Below, one piece after another: positions 62,895 through 64,000 of a stretch of DNA of 64,000 nucleotides. This stretch comes from JBBQVS01 sp963792705 (lineage in GTDB: Bacteria > Chloroflexota > Ktedonobacteria > Ktedonobacterales > Ktedonobacteraceae), in the NCBI GenBank assembly GCA_963792705.1, contig CAWBXD010000006.1, positions 36,969 through 100,968 of the forward strand, read 5' to 3'. Position numbers and translations under genes: made by a program. The notes under the pieces are model-generated. The model did no database searches. It was not told where the DNA came from and saw nothing but the letters and a program-made list of their open reading frames with translations. The first letter of the stretch is position 1. Each line of letters begins with the position of its first letter.

Positions 62895-63170
62895 TTACTT
62901 AGGTAAGCGTTCAAGGATTTGAGCAAGCAGATTTTCCACGCGGTCAAATCTCGTCGTATGCTCCACTTGCGTTGTTTTCACTTCACGAACGTCTTGTTCT
63001 ATTGTATCTAAACGCTCATGGATATCCTTGATCTCTATGCTTTGCTTATAGAGCAGTCCAAGTAAGATAGTGCTATTTTCGTTTGTTTCTCTTGTCTTTG
63101 CTACCATTTCTCTTTGGAAGGTTGCGAGGCCCGTTTCTACCGTTGCTAGTCGCTCTTCTTGAGTTGCCAT
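62895..63170 (-). CDS. Small coiled-coil protein of unknown function
   Basis: The 91-residue protein starts at the ATG at 63170 (AGGTGAT upstream; ATG at 63188 also in frame). It is almost entirely helical with heptad-like spacing: ERLATVETGLATFQREMVAK, then IKDIHERLDTIEQDVREVKT and TTRFDRVENLLAQILERLPK. Such short coiled-coil proteins occur next to restriction or toxin genes, but no function is known. It is not part of the damaged operon by distance (399 bp). Confidence 0.55.
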   Translation of the reverse strand: MATQEERLATVETGLATFQREMVAKTRETNENSTILLGLLYKQSIEIKDIHERLDTIEQDVREVKTTQVEHTTRFDRVENLLAQILERLPK

Positions 63171-63311
63171 ATCAAGATCACCTCTCATGGAACATCAATA
63201 TCATTGGGAACAATTATACCTTACAAATGGGCAAAAAGAAACAACTTCGAGAGCCTTTCCAAACCGAGGAGCACGAGTCCTGGTCTGGAACTGCTCTGAA
63301 AACATACCCCA

Positions 63312-63800
63312 TTAGAGATCGAGTGCTTCTACCTGGTGTGTCCCCAACGTGAAAGAGATCTCGCCGCCGTGGTGAAGGTCATGTTTGAGAATGCCCCAGA
63401 TGAGCCATTGGCGTGTGTAGCTCAACGTTTGCTCGTCCTCCACTTCCGTGAAAACGTCGTCCAGGTCGGCAGGTGTCCAGCGCACGAGAGCCGTCTGAAT
63501 CATCTTCCAGGTGGACTCAAGCCCACGTACCAACTCGGCGGCACTTCTCGGGGGTGCACCCGGTACGTCCCATGTTTCCAAGGGAGCCATCTCAGCTCCC
63601 CCTTCGCCCATGACTATGTGGAAATTGCTCACCCGGCCACTAATAATATGGGCCACATTTTCCCCGATTGAGCGGAGATGGGGAGCGACTCTCAGGCCGA
63701 GTTGTGCGGACGAGAGTGGGGCGATCGCTTTGATCAAGAGAGCCTGATAGTCATCCCACCCCTTGTAGAAAAGCAGAAGATTGGTTTGCTGTTCGGTCAT
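63312..63800 (-). CDS. DinB-family protein
   Basis: The 162-residue four-helix protein has the metal-binding His pattern of DinB/YfiT proteins: IGENVAHII (near 50) and WGILKHDLHHGGEISF (near 140), giving three His. Family members include metal-dependent thiol transferases and hydrolases, but most are uncharacterised. The gene is visibly richer in G and C than its neighbours, which suggests a different origin. AAAGGA precedes the ATG. Confidence 0.78.
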   Translation of the reverse strand: MTEQQTNLLLFYKGWDDYQALLIKAIAPLSSAQLGLRVAPHLRSIGENVAHIISGRVSNFHIVMGEGGAEMAPLETWDVPGAPPRSAAELVRGLESTWKMIQTALVRWTPADLDDVFTEVEDEQTLSYTRQWLIWGILKHDLHHGGEISFTLGTHQVEALDL

Positions 63801-64000
63801 TGAAAGGGTCCTTTCTTATGCGCGCAACGATACATTCTCTGCTAAAAGGATCTCACGAAAAGCGGTCAAATCTGTTCCGCATTTTGCTGCTCATGGATGA
63901 GCACCTTGAAAGGCGCTTCCTCACTTGGCTGCGTTTGGAAATGCCCTCAACTTCATATATATAAAAGCTACTTAAGCAAGATATCTCTACTTTAAGAGAG
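63801..64000. other. Window end, upstream of the DinB gene
   Basis: About 200 bp with no visible gene. It presumably includes the DinB promoter on the minus strand. No hairpin or repeat stands out. Confidence 0.4.

Noticed and set aside
1..64000. Search by eye for tRNA, rRNA, riboswitches and transposases
   Set aside because: No cloverleaf T-loop motif, rRNA segment, known riboswitch core or transposase-like protein was recognised; a covariance-model search would be needed to exclude small RNAs.

Overview
The window looks like chromosomal DNA of a Ktedonobacteria-type member of the Chloroflexota. This is inferred from gene content, not from a marker gene: four serine/threonine-kinase-like proteins, CHAT/NB-ARC/TPR signalling proteins, DUF4118 and DUF2079 proteins, PadR regulators and several sigma factors, with a roughly balanced base composition. 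I saw no rRNA, tRNA, CRISPR array, transposase or phage module. Most genes are intact and closely spaced, except for a cluster of broken genes at 57-62.5 kb.

Layout. 0-11 kb: a DUF4190-like membrane protein, a leftward group (molybdopterin oxidoreductase, MFS transporter, xylulokinase), a GNAT protein, purU, a DUF4118-GAF membrane protein, a DUF2079 protein and a P-loop kinase. 11-15.9 kb: a small Gluconate_2-dh3-like protein, a MITE-like element, two overlapping kinase-like genes that both lack the catalytic aspartate, and a PadR regulator with an operator on its own promoter. 16-22.4 kb: a zinc-ribbon membrane protein, an O-antigen-ligase-type protein, a HemL-like aminotransferase, an FTR1 iron permease and a DtxR-family regulator with a matching site in the permease promoter. 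22.5-26.6 kb: an operon of PadR, membrane protein, ABC ATPase, permease and membrane protein behind a perfect 37-bp palindrome that covers the promoter. 26.6-38.6 kb: an AAA ATPase, Tex, two active-looking Ser/Thr kinases, a shortened MerR gene beside an epimerase remnant, a SigA-like factor, CcdA with an apparent ATA start, DUF2085, an anti-sigma/ECF-sigma pair and a small MarR protein.

The most interesting locus is 38.7-42.9 kb. Reading leftward it holds a 65-residue peptide ending in Trp-Trp-His, a ComQ-like isoprenyl synthase homologue, and a polytopic GAF histidine kinase whose membrane region resembles ComP. This has the composition of a ComX-ComQ-ComP prenyl-peptide quorum-sensing cassette, which is known from Bacillus and other Firmicutes. 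Here the gene order is X-Q-P and no ComA-type regulator is adjacent. A perfect 11-bp inverted repeat lies just upstream of the peptide gene.

43-51 kb: queuosine salvage (QNG1 family), MurE, an MraY-family protein with a long cytosolic tail, a ThDP-dependent enzyme and an MFS exporter. 51-62.5 kb: a large CHAT-NB-ARC-TPR protein, Obg, a frameshifted HNH-NB-ARC-TPR gene with 126-bp repeats, and a type ISP/IIG restriction-modification gene whose middle kilobase carries many single-base frame changes. This resembles a defence island that is decaying, or a poorly polished stretch of assembly. 62.5-64 kb: a coiled-coil protein and a DinB-family protein.
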